Origin: Vibrio tasmaniensis 1F-187
GTDB lineage: Bacteria > Pseudomonadota > Gammaproteobacteria > Enterobacterales > Vibrionaceae
Length of the DNA stretch: 10,852 bases
Assembly: GCF_000272405.2 (NCBI RefSeq)
Contig: NZ_AJZM02000173.1
Span: 1-10,852, forward strand
Direction of reading: 5' to 3'
Shown: positions 1-5,896 of the stretch, piece by piece
How the letters are laid out: each line of letters starts with the position of its first letter
Numbering within the stretch: the first letter of the stretch is position 1
Program-made: the position numbers and the translations under genes
The notes under the pieces: generated by a model
Databases searched by the model: none
Told to the model about the DNA's origin: nothing
Seen by the model: the letters and a program-made list of their open reading frames with translations, nothing else

Positions 1-11
1 CTCGGTTTTTT
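1..11 (+). terminator. Possible 3' tail of a terminator from a gene left of the window
   Basis: The window opens with CTCGG followed by six T, which is what the right arm and U-tract of a rho-independent terminator look like. The left arm would lie outside the window, so the hairpin cannot be verified. In related vibrios I recall transketolase (tkt) lying on this side of epd, so this could be its terminator; that is inference. Confidence 0.25.
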
Positions 12-33
12 ATTTGGCTTTCAGAAACATGAG

Positions 34-270
34 TTACTCGAATTCATTTCCCCAATTATCAAGTTCTCTAGTCCCACAGACCTTACATTCAACGTAACGA
101 TCCATGTTGTAGTAATGACCACCATTGATAATTGAATTAGCAAACAGCTTTATTCTTCCTAACAAAGTTTTGTCGGTATCATAGCTGCTTGTTTGGCGAA
201 CAAGAACTTCACTATGTGGCGTTTCTTTATTGCACGTTTTACAAAAATGAGTCGCTGGAAATCCAGACAT
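34..270 (-). CDS. Small hypothetical protein with paired CxxC motifs (zinc-ribbon-like)
   Basis: This encodes a 78-residue soluble protein with no signal peptide or membrane segment. Two cysteine pairs, C10-x2-C13 and C62-x2-C65, frame a polar and aromatic middle section, the spacing expected of a four-cysteine zinc ribbon or a rubredoxin-like knuckle. The N-terminal pair lies in HFCKTCNKETPH, where His8 and His19 are further possible ligands. The ATG at 270 is preceded on the minus strand by a purine-rich AAGGAAAAGG ribosome-binding region, which supports real translation. The gene is divergent from the two-component operon across a 335-base gap. I do not recognise a named family, and the function is unknown. 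It could be a nucleic-acid-binding or redox-sensitive accessory protein, but nothing here decides that. Zinc binding is inferred from cysteine spacing only. Confidence 0.7.
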   Translation of the reverse strand: MSGFPATHFCKTCNKETPHSEVLVRQTSSYDTDKTLLGRIKLFANSIINGGHYYNMDRYVECKVCGTRELDNWGNEFE

Positions 271-481
271 AACCTTTTCCTTTGGTTGAGAAAACTAGGT
301 TAGAAATAGCCGTAGAATTAGGTCAGACTCATTTAGATATCATTGCATAATAGCTATTACATTCGCTAGATTTATAAATTCATTTTGTCGAGGTATGTCG
401 CTTAATTGATTTAGTGAGGAAATGTTACCTACTCCTGCACTCAGTACTTGTTTAGGTATTTAGCAATAGAGTTAACTGTGC

Positions 482-498
482 ACAAAGTCATTTGTAAC
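482..498 (+). promoter_or_regulatory. Candidate operator containing TTTGTAAC upstream of the two-component operon
   Basis: ACAAA (482-486) and TTTGT (491-495) form a short inverted repeat with a 4-base spacer, and the right arm continues to TTTGTAAC. The identical 8-mer forms the right arm of the inverted repeat upstream of the PTS gene at 4097-4104. It lies about 110 bases upstream of the regulator start. Shared binding by one regulator is inference. Confidence 0.35.
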
Positions 499-529
499 GA
501 ACCGCTTACATTGCGGAGTTTGAGCGCAT

Positions 530-562
530 TTCGTTATTAATATTCTTGAAAGATATAACGAA
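530..562. repeat. Perfect 8-bp inverted repeat TTCGTTAT-N17-ATAACGAA
   Basis: The arms lie at 530-537 and 555-562 with a 17-base spacer, ending 43 bases before the regulator start. Such a repeat could be an operator at the promoter of the two-component operon or a hairpin in its leader. It is not followed by a T-run, so it is not a terminator. Which transcription factor, if any, binds it is unknown. Confidence 0.4.
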
Positions 563-593
563 GTAAGAGAATGTTGGCGCGTTGTTTTCATAT

Positions 594-599
594 GAAAGG
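594..599 (+). promoter_or_regulatory. Ribosome-binding site fixing the response-regulator start
   Basis: GAAAGG lies 6 bases before the ATG at 606. It selects that ATG over the in-frame TTG at 582, which has no such site and would add eight residues not typical of receiver domains. Confidence 0.6.
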
Positions 600-605
600 T
601 CTAGC

Positions 606-1317
606 ATGACAAACAAAGTAATCTTGGTGGTCGATGATAGTCAGGACATTCTTGATGCTCTTAGTGAATATCTGGAACGTTCAAGCTTTACGGTTATCAC
701 AGCTCTTGAAGGCAATGAGATGTGGAAGAAGCTTGAAACTGTCACTCCAGATCTCATTATTTTAGACATCATGCTACCTGGAGATGATGGTTTGACCTTG
801 TGCCAGAAACTACGTCTTCAATCTCAAGTTCCCATTATTATGCTCACCGCAGTAACCGACGATGCTGATCGAATCGCAGGATTAGAAATTGGAGCCGATG
901 ACTATATTACTAAGTCATTTAACCCGCGAGAGCTATTAGCCAGAATTAAAGCTTTATTGAGGCGTTCCACGTTTAGCCATAGCCAAGGTGAACGGACTCT
1001 GAAATTCATGGATTGGACTTTTGACACTCTTAAACGACAACTGAAACATGAAGATGGAGAGGTGGTATCTCTTTCTAGTGCTGACTATAACTTGCTTACG
1101 CTCATGTTGGATTCCCCCCAACCAATTATTAAGCAGAAATGATATTGCTCAAGCTCTTTGGGGGAGGGATGCGGAACCACTAGAAAGAGGCATTGATGTA
1201 CAAATTAGCCGGTTAAGGAAGCAATTAAGAGACGATGACCGTAACACGATTATGACGGTAAGGCATCGCGGCTATATGTTAGTGATCGATTCACATATCA
1301 ATCGTATTAAATTTTGA
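606..1317 (+). pseudogene. OmpR-family response regulator, frameshifted in its DNA-binding domain
   Basis: This would be a cytoplasmic two-component transcription factor. Residues 1-122 form a receiver domain with acidic pair D10-D11, phospho-acceptor D54, T81 and K103. Residues from about 130 onward begin an OmpR-type winged helix. The frame then runs into TGA at 1140-1142, giving a 178-residue product. The rest, including the recognition segment VQISRLRKQLRDD and the wing MTVRHRGYML, continues one base later to TGA at 1315-1317. The switch lies at six C (1114-1119). With five C the junction reads DSPNQLLSRNDIAQALWG, which is canonical for the family and gives 236 residues. Either a sequencing error, a true mutation, or slippage at CCC-C explains this. 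K103 is followed by Ser instead of the usual Pro. By gene order and partner genes the protein resembles Pseudomonas GltR, but I do not assign that symbol. Confidence 0.85.
1114..1119 (+). other. C6 homopolymer at the response-regulator frameshift
   Basis: Six consecutive C span codons TCC CCC CAA. Deleting one C restores the full OmpR-type frame exactly at this point. A +1 ribosomal slip on CCC-C would have the same effect, so the run could be an assembly error, a fixed mutation or a slippage-prone switch. Confidence 0.75.
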
Positions 1318-2747
1318 AAAAAAACATACACCAGTCAATGGTTGCGCGTATCACCCTGTCTACGTTCACGGTTATTCTCATGGCTGAAATACTGGCAGGT
1401 GCGGTATGGTTTACGGCAACATCAGCATCAAAAAAAGAGTCAGCTAGCCACGCCATGACAGCTATATCATCAGCTGCAGCAGATACTATTAATTACTTCT
1501 CTGGCTTACCCATTAATTACCGTCACTTGGTGTTGGAACAGCTACGAAATATAGGAGGAACAAGGTTTTTCATATCCATAAATAACCATAAACTTCCTAT
1601 CACTTCTTTATCTGATTACTCATTGGTTCCTCAGATGGAAGTACAAGCGTCTGAACTTCTGAATCAGCAACTTAGAGACTCCCGCAAAGTGCATGTCACT
1701 TTGACTAAGCGAGAAGATTTACGGGTGTTTAACTCTGGTATAAAGCTTCATGAACTTCCTGCATTGTGGAAAGACTACAGTTTAGTATTAGGAAAACTGG
1801 ATCTCCCAATTGCTGTTATTCAGGTGGAGTTTTCAGATAATGAATGGCTTTATTTAGCCACCGTTCTACCGCTGTCTTTTGATAGTCTGACCGATAATTT
1901 CATTGATAGCAGACAAGTCATATTTCTCCTTATTGTTACCTTCATGCTTATGGGGGGTTCTTATGTTGTCTTACAGAAGGAAATTCGTCCTTTTCGTTCT
2001 TTAGCACGCTCTGCCACTCTTATGGGGTCGCAAATGCAGATTGAAGAAATCAAAGAAGAAGGCAGCTCAGAAACCAGAGCTGCTATTCATGCTTTCAACA
2101 AAATGAACCGTCGAATCAAATCGTATTTGCGGGATAGAGATATGTTTTTTAATGCGATATCCCATGATATTAAAACACCATTAGCCTGTTTAAAGTTACG
2201 AACTGAAATGATGGATGATGAGCAAACAAAGTTAAGGTTTGAAAAGCTATTGAACGAAGTCGATATGATGTTGAACGGGGCTTTGCAATATATGCGAGAG
2301 AATGACATCCACGAAGAGTTAGAGTGGATTGATATTAACGATATCCTTGAACAATGCGCGGCTGTTCATAACAAAAATGGAGTATGCGTAAGCCTGATAG
2401 ATCTGCCAAGGATTGAGCTTTATGGCAAGCCACTAGCAATCAAACGTTGTTTATTCAACTTAGTTGATAATGGCGTTAAATATGGAAATACGGTCGACAT
2501 CAGTATGTTTTCTCACTCTGATTCTATTCAAATCGTGCTGCGTGATGCAGGAAAAGGAATCAAAGAAGATATGTTAGAAAAAGTCTTTGAACCTTACTTT
2601 AGAGACAATGATACAGGCATTGAAGGTTCAGGTTTGGGACTAGCAATTGCTCGTAGTATCGCAAGGGCACACGGTGGGGACGTTCAGTTATCTAATTCAC
2701 CAGAAGGTGGGCTTGAGGTGGACATTATTTTGGTGAATGCCCTATGA
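1314..2747 (+). CDS. Membrane sensor histidine kinase, partner of the upstream regulator
   Basis: This 477-residue inner-membrane kinase would sense a periplasmic signal and phosphorylate the regulator upstream. Transmembrane helices lie at about 10-33 and 201-221, enclosing a periplasmic domain of about 165 residues with no obvious known fold. A HAMP-like linker covers about 222-275. The dimerisation helix carries the phospho-accepting H284 in FNAISHDIKTPL. The ATP-binding domain has the N box NLVDNGVKY (382-390), G1 DAGKG (411-415), F box VFEPYFR (424-430) and G2 GSGLGL (438-443), so all catalytic boxes are present. The start chosen is TTG 1314, overlapping the regulator's TGA as TTGA; ATG 1338 is the alternative. 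Neither has a Shine-Dalgarno sequence, so translation probably depends on coupling to the regulator. The stop overlaps the next gene as ATGA. Pseudomonas GtrS occupies the same position next to a glucose-binding protein gene. The ligand is unknown. Confidence 0.9.
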   Translation: MKKNIHQSMVARITLSTFTVILMAEILAGAVWFTATSASKKESASHAMTAISSAAADTINYFSGLPINYRHLVLEQLRNIGGTRFFISINNHKLPITSLSDYSLVPQMEVQASELLNQQLRDSRKVHVTLTKREDLRVFNSGIKLHELPALWKDYSLVLGKLDLPIAVIQVEFSDNEWLYLATVLPLSFDSLTDNFIDSRQVIFLLIVTFMLMGGSYVVLQKEIRPFRSLARSATLMGSQMQIEEIKEEGSSETRAAIHAFNKMNRRIKSYLRDRDMFFNAISHDIKTPLACLKLRTEMMDDEQTKLRFEKLLNEVDMMLNGALQYMRENDIHEELEWIDINDILEQCAAVHNKNGVCVSLIDLPRIELYGKPLAIKRCLFNLVDNGVKYGNTVDISMFSHSDSIQIVLRDAGKGIKEDMLEKVFEPYFRDNDTGIEGSGLGLAIARSIARAHGGDVQLSNSPEGGLEVDIILVNAL

Positions 2748-3988
2748 AAAAATGGTTACTGTTAAGTCTTTTGTTATCGACGAACCCCGCGTTTTCTTCC
2801 CCCTCTGTTGAAATGCTGCATTGGTGGACGGCTGCTGGAGAAGAAAAAGCGTGGTCGGTCATCGAGAAGCAATTTGAATCTCTGCCTTATACATTAAAAA
2901 GTGAACCAATCAGTGGCGGTGGTGGTGCACCTGCCAAAGCGATTCTTCAAGCCAGAGCTATTGCCGGGTATTCCCCTGATATTGCTCTTATGGAAGGTCC
3001 GGCTATTCAGTCATGGGCGGCGTTAGGTTTTTTAAATGATGTCAATGAAGTCGCAGAATCGCAGAGGTGGGATCAGTCGCTGTATCCTGATATTAAAGCC
3101 ATTCACCAATATGACGGGAACTTTGTCGCCATACCTTTGAATATCCATCGATTAAATTGGATGTGGATAAATAAAAAGGTACTAAATCAGCATCAACTTT
3201 CATCACCTCAGACGTGGGACTCGTTACTGTTAGCATTAACTACGCTGAAAAGTAAGGGGGTTAATCCTTTGGCTTTGGGAGAAGACTCTTGGCAAATTGT
3301 GCAAGTTTTTGAAAATATTGCATTCGGAGTAGGTGGAGCAAATTATTATCGACAGGCATTTGTGGATTTAGACCCTGACGCATTAAATAGCGATAAAACA
3401 CTTGAGGCGCTTAAGCGCTTCCGCTCTCTGGCTAATATTGTCGGTAGTGATTTACCGAGTATTAGTTGGGATCAGGGGACAAAATCTTTGCTTGAAGGGG
3501 AGTTTGCCTTTCAATTTACAGGTGATTGGGCTCTGGGAGAGATGTTTATTAGTGCAGAAGGTGAAATTCCAGATTACATAGAATGTCGAGCGTTCCCTTC
3601 TACGGAAAAAGGTTTTATCTACAATGTTGATAGCTTGGCATTTTTTACAAAAGTAACGGGTGAAGATCATAATATGGTATCGGTAATGACCTCGTTATCT
3701 TCTCCCCAATTTCTTTTAGACTTCAGTAAAAAGAAAGGTTCAATACCTGCTCAAGCAAATATACCTGTGAATGAATTATCACGATGCCAACAGCAATCTT
3801 ATCAAGATTACATTCATGCGAGTTCTGAAGGTACAGCTATGCCAAGCTTGACCGATTCAATGGCTGTTAACCCTGTTCTTCAGAATGCGGTATCCAACGA
3901 GTTATATCGCTACTTTATGGACTCTTCCATTTCAGCGGAAACACTTATTGGACACCTACATGCTATTAATAATGAGGTGTTTCGTTAG
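2744..3988 (+). CDS. Periplasmic sugar-binding protein of the GtsA/GltB glucose type, without ABC partners
   Basis: This is a 414-residue extracellular solute-binding protein (family 1). A signal peptide of about 18 residues (MKKWLLLSLLLSTNPAFS) exports it, and the lack of a lipobox cysteine indicates a soluble periplasmic protein. The mature N-terminus EMLHWWTAAGEEKA, SGGGGAPA at 58-64, AIPLNIHRLNWMWIN (129-143), GDWALGEM (260-267), CRAFPS (281-286) and KKGSIPA (330-336) match, from memory, the order of motifs in Pseudomonas glucose-binding GtsA/GltB. C281 and C348 are the only cysteines after the leader and could form the disulfide known in that family. Usual family length is about 415-430. 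The gene overlaps the kinase gene by ATGA. No permease or ATPase gene follows, so a role in transport would need partners elsewhere. A role as ligand presenter to the kinase is inferred from context. Confidence 0.88.
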   Translation: MKKWLLLSLLLSTNPAFSSPSVEMLHWWTAAGEEKAWSVIEKQFESLPYTLKSEPISGGGGAPAKAILQARAIAGYSPDIALMEGPAIQSWAALGFLNDVNEVAESQRWDQSLYPDIKAIHQYDGNFVAIPLNIHRLNWMWINKKVLNQHQLSSPQTWDSLLLALTTLKSKGVNPLALGEDSWQIVQVFENIAFGVGGANYYRQAFVDLDPDALNSDKTLEALKRFRSLANIVGSDLPSISWDQGTKSLLEGEFAFQFTGDWALGEMFISAEGEIPDYIECRAFPSTEKGFIYNVDSLAFFTKVTGEDHNMVSVMTSLSSPQFLLDFSKKKGSIPAQANIPVNELSRCQQQSYQDYIHASSEGTAMPSLTDSMAVNPVLQNAVSNELYRYFMDSSISAETLIGHLHAINNEVFR

Positions 3989-4011
3989 CTTCTTGTTCTT
4001 CTTTTGACTTT

Positions 4012-4050
4012 AAATGTCTAGCTAGAAATTACTATGTACCTTCGACATTT
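4012..4050 (+). repeat. AAATGTC/GACATTT inverted repeat after the binding-protein gene
   Basis: Arms of 7 bp at 4012-4018 and 4044-4050 enclose 25 bases. The pair might form a weak hairpin ending the sensor operon transcript, but the loop is large and only a short T-rich stretch follows. I cannot call it a terminator with confidence. Confidence 0.2.
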
Positions 4051-4078
4051 TCCAGCCTAGGTCTATTGTAAAAAACGA

Positions 4079-4104
4079 GTTACAAACTACTTGCTATTTG
4101 TAAC
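4079..4104. promoter_or_regulatory. Perfect inverted repeat GTTACAAA-N10-TTTGTAAC, likely operator of the PTS gene
   Basis: The arms lie at 4079-4086 and 4097-4104, with centres 18 bases apart, suitable for a dimeric regulator contacting nearly two turns of DNA. It ends 62 bases before the PTS start codon. The right arm is repeated exactly at 491-498 upstream of the two-component operon. The identity of the regulator is not shown by the sequence. Candidates are the neighbouring response regulator or an unlinked LacI- or GntR-type repressor. Confidence 0.55.
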
Positions 4105-4121
4105 CTTGAGATTCAATTAGC

Positions 4122-4149
4122 TTGATAAAGTTCGTTGGTATTCTAACGA
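4122..4149 (+). promoter_or_regulatory. Weak candidate promoter for the PTS gene
   Basis: TTGATA (4122-4127) is followed after 16 bases by TAACGA (4144-4149). The -35 is fair and the -10 poor. The implied start near 4156 would leave almost no leader and fall on the ribosome-binding site, so the real promoter may be further upstream. Confidence 0.2.
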
Positions 4150-4153
4150 TATT

Positions 4154-4159
4154 AAAGGA
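4154..4159 (+). promoter_or_regulatory. Ribosome-binding site fixing the PTS EIICB start
   Basis: AAAGGA stands 7 bases before the ATG at 4167. It selects this ATG over an in-frame TTG at 4122 that has no such site and would add 15 residues not seen in the family. Confidence 0.75.
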
Positions 4160-4166
4160 CTTTATT

Positions 4167-5690
4167 ATGCTAGATAGTTTTAAAAGCGGCTTATCTAAGC
4201 TTTCCTTAATTGGTAAAGCATTGATGTTGCCCATATCTATATTACCCGCAGCGGGGTTATTACTTGCCTTCGGTGCTAAGCTCGACATCCCCCTAATGAT
4301 GCGTGCTGGTGGCGTTATATTTGATAACTTAGCCTTACTGTTTGCGGTAGGAGCCGCGGTTGGTTTGACTAAGGAGTCAGGGATTGCCGCTTTAGCCGCG
4401 ATTGTCGCCATGGTCGTGATGAATGCGACAATGGGGGTGGCGCTCGGCATTACACCTGAGATGGCGATGGGAGGTGGCCGTTATGCAATGGCGATGGGTA
4501 TTCCTTCATTGCAAACAGGTGTCTTTGGCGGACTTATTGCAGGTATCCTCGCAGCCGTTATGTATCAACGTTTTTATGATACTAAGCTGCCTGATTTCCT
4601 TGGTTTCTTTGCTGGTAAACGCTTTGTACCGATTGTGACTGCGTTTTCTGCATTCCTAATTGGTTTAGTTTTACCTCATATTTGGTCATATATTCAATCA
4701 GGTATTGATGCGCTATCGCATATGGCGAATGGCGGAAACATGTACGTATCAACTTTCATCTACGGATTTATGGAGCGCGCTTTAATTCCAGTTGGTCTCC
4801 ATCATATTTTTTATAGCCCTTATTGGTTTTCTTTCGGTGAGTACACAACTGCCGCGGGGACCATTGTAAATGGCGATCATACCATTTGGTTTAAAATGCT
4901 TGAAGATGGAGTAAAAACGTTCTCAACCAGTGAATACCAAGAAGCAGGAAAATTCCTATCGGGTAATTTTGCTATCTACATGTTTGCTTTCCCTGCTGCA
5001 TGTTTAGCTATGTATCATGAAGCGAATGATAAAAATAAAAAAATTGCAGCAGGTATTTTAGGCTCTGCTGCTCTTACTTCGTTTGTTACAGGTATAACAG
5101 AACCCGTTGAATTTGCTTTTATCTTTGTCGCACCTTTACTTTATGTTTTTTCTGCAATCATGGCAGGGGTGTCTTACGCGGTGACTTATGCGTTGGATGT
5201 TCATATTGGTAAAACCTTCTCAGCCGGCATTATTGATTTCGTGTCTTTTGGTGTTCTTCCCGCGATGGATGGGTTCAAAACTAACTGGATCAATGTGATT
5301 CTTTGGGGTCTAACCATGGCCGCTATTTATTACACGGTTTTCCGTTTTGCTATTCGAAAGTTCAATTTGAAAACAGTAGGACGTGAGGATACTCAAAGTA
5401 AGGCGATCACTTTGGACAATGAAGATTTAGCTAGTGAAATCACAATCTTGATTGGTGGTGCCGCTAACATTACTTCGATAGGAGCATGTATTACGAGATT
5501 GCGTTTACAGATTAAAGATCAGGCTCTTGTGAATGAACAAGGAATCAAAGACCTAGGTGCTATGGGGGTCATAAAAGTAGGTTCAAGTGGCCTGCAAATT
5601 ATTTTGGGCTCAAGAGCTCAATTTGTGGCTGATCTTATGAGTGAAAGAACTGGTGAGTCACCAAGTGCACTATCAACTAACCCAAGTTAA
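4167..5690 (+). CDS. PTS EIICB sugar permease, glucose/GlcNAc family
   Basis: This 507-residue inner-membrane permease takes up and phosphorylates a sugar with phosphate from PEP via EI, HPr and an EIIA. The EIIC part (about 1-405) is hydrophobic with family landmarks LPISILPAAGLLLAFG (21-36), IFDNLALLFAVG (51-62), LPDFLGFFAGKRFVPI (141-156), LIPVGLHHIFYSPYW (206-220) and GITEPVEFAFIFVAP (309-323). The linker RKFNLKTVGRED precedes EIIB (about 420-495), whose phosphocysteine is C441 in ACITRLR. No EIIA domain is attached, so the cellular Crr-type EIIA must serve. Several stretches (GLHHIFYSPYWFSFGEY, FGVLP, FRFAIRKFNLKT) look more like Gram-positive PtsG than enterobacterial PtsG, judged from memory, while the N-terminal part is also NagE-like. 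Glucose fits the neighbouring binding protein; GlcNAc or glucosamine cannot be excluded, so I give no symbol. Confidence 0.9.
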   Translation: MLDSFKSGLSKLSLIGKALMLPISILPAAGLLLAFGAKLDIPLMMRAGGVIFDNLALLFAVGAAVGLTKESGIAALAAIVAMVVMNATMGVALGITPEMAMGGGRYAMAMGIPSLQTGVFGGLIAGILAAVMYQRFYDTKLPDFLGFFAGKRFVPIVTAFSAFLIGLVLPHIWSYIQSGIDALSHMANGGNMYVSTFIYGFMERALIPVGLHHIFYSPYWFSFGEYTTAAGTIVNGDHTIWFKMLEDGVKTFSTSEYQEAGKFLSGNFAIYMFAFPAACLAMYHEANDKNKKIAAGILGSAALTSFVTGITEPVEFAFIFVAPLLYVFSAIMAGVSYAVTYALDVHIGKTFSAGIIDFVSFGVLPAMDGFKTNWINVILWGLTMAAIYYTVFRFAIRKFNLKTVGREDTQSKAITLDNEDLASEITILIGGAANITSIGACITRLRLQIKDQALVNEQGIKDLGAMGVIKVGSSGLQIILGSRAQFVADLMSERTGESPSALSTNPS

Positions 5691-5721
5691 AAGTACGGGC
5701 TACTTCCGATAAAGCTGATGG

Positions 5722-5735
5722 CAACAAGCTTGTTG
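5722..5735. repeat. 14-bp perfect palindrome CAACAAGCTTGTTG
   Basis: It lies 31 bases after the PTS stop and 162 bases before the first possible epd start. With no loop and no following T-run it is more like an operator than a terminator. Its binding factor is unknown. Confidence 0.35.
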
Positions 5736-5840
5736 TCTCTTATACATAAATAGTAACGCTATCAACGTTATGGTTGGTGGCGTCTATTTATATTTAAAGT
5801 TTTGAAGTTATGACAGCTTTAGTATTCAACTAATGCGCTT

Positions 5841-5854
5841 TGAGTAGGATTCAG
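5841..5854 (-). promoter_or_regulatory. Possible Cra (FruR) half-site upstream of epd
   Basis: Read on the minus strand, the segment contains CTGAATCCT, which matches the strong half of the Cra consensus (S-TGAA-W-C-S); the other half is degenerate. The epd-pgk region of E. coli is known to be controlled by Cra and CRP, so a site 43 bases before the epd ATG is plausible. One half-site is weak evidence. Confidence 0.3.
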
Positions 5855-5896
5855 TTATCATCTGTTGCACGAAATTTTGGTTAGATGTACGGAACT

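Larger units (their letters stand above)
271..605. promoter_or_regulatory. Divergent intergenic region between the small CxxC gene and the two-component operon
   Basis: This 335-base AT-rich gap has no convincing open frame and must hold the promoters of both flanking genes. Three structures stand out on its right side. One is a TGTGCACA palindrome at 477-484. Another is ACAAA-gtca-TTTGT at 482-495, whose right half begins the 8-mer TTTGTAAC (491-498) that recurs upstream of the PTS gene. The third is a perfect TTCGTTAT/ATAACGAA inverted repeat at 530-562. I could not settle on a single -35/-10 pair for either direction. TTGAGC (520-525) with TATTCT (541-546) is the best plus-strand pair, but its 15-base spacer is short. 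Confidence 0.55.

Noticed and set aside
477..484. TGTGCACA palindrome as a CRP site
   Set aside because: It lacks the 6-base spacer and TCACA half of a CRP site. It is too short to call alone.
582..605. TTG 582 as the regulator start
   Set aside because: No ribosome-binding site, and eight residues unlike a receiver N-terminus. ATG 606 with GAAAGG is better.
1048..1317. Separate small gene starting at ATG 1048
   Set aside because: Its first 23 or so residues are the wrong frame of the regulator. Only the part after the C6 run makes family sense, so it is the displaced C-terminus of the regulator.
4094..4450. Minus-strand open frame opposite the PTS gene
   Set aside because: It is low-complexity, rich in Ala, Pro, Ile and Ser, and antisense to a clear membrane protein. 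It has no ribosome-binding site or known features.
2744..5690. Complete sugar ABC transporter
   Set aside because: Only the binding protein is present. The next gene is a PTS EIICB with a phosphocysteine domain, not an ABC permease or ATPase.
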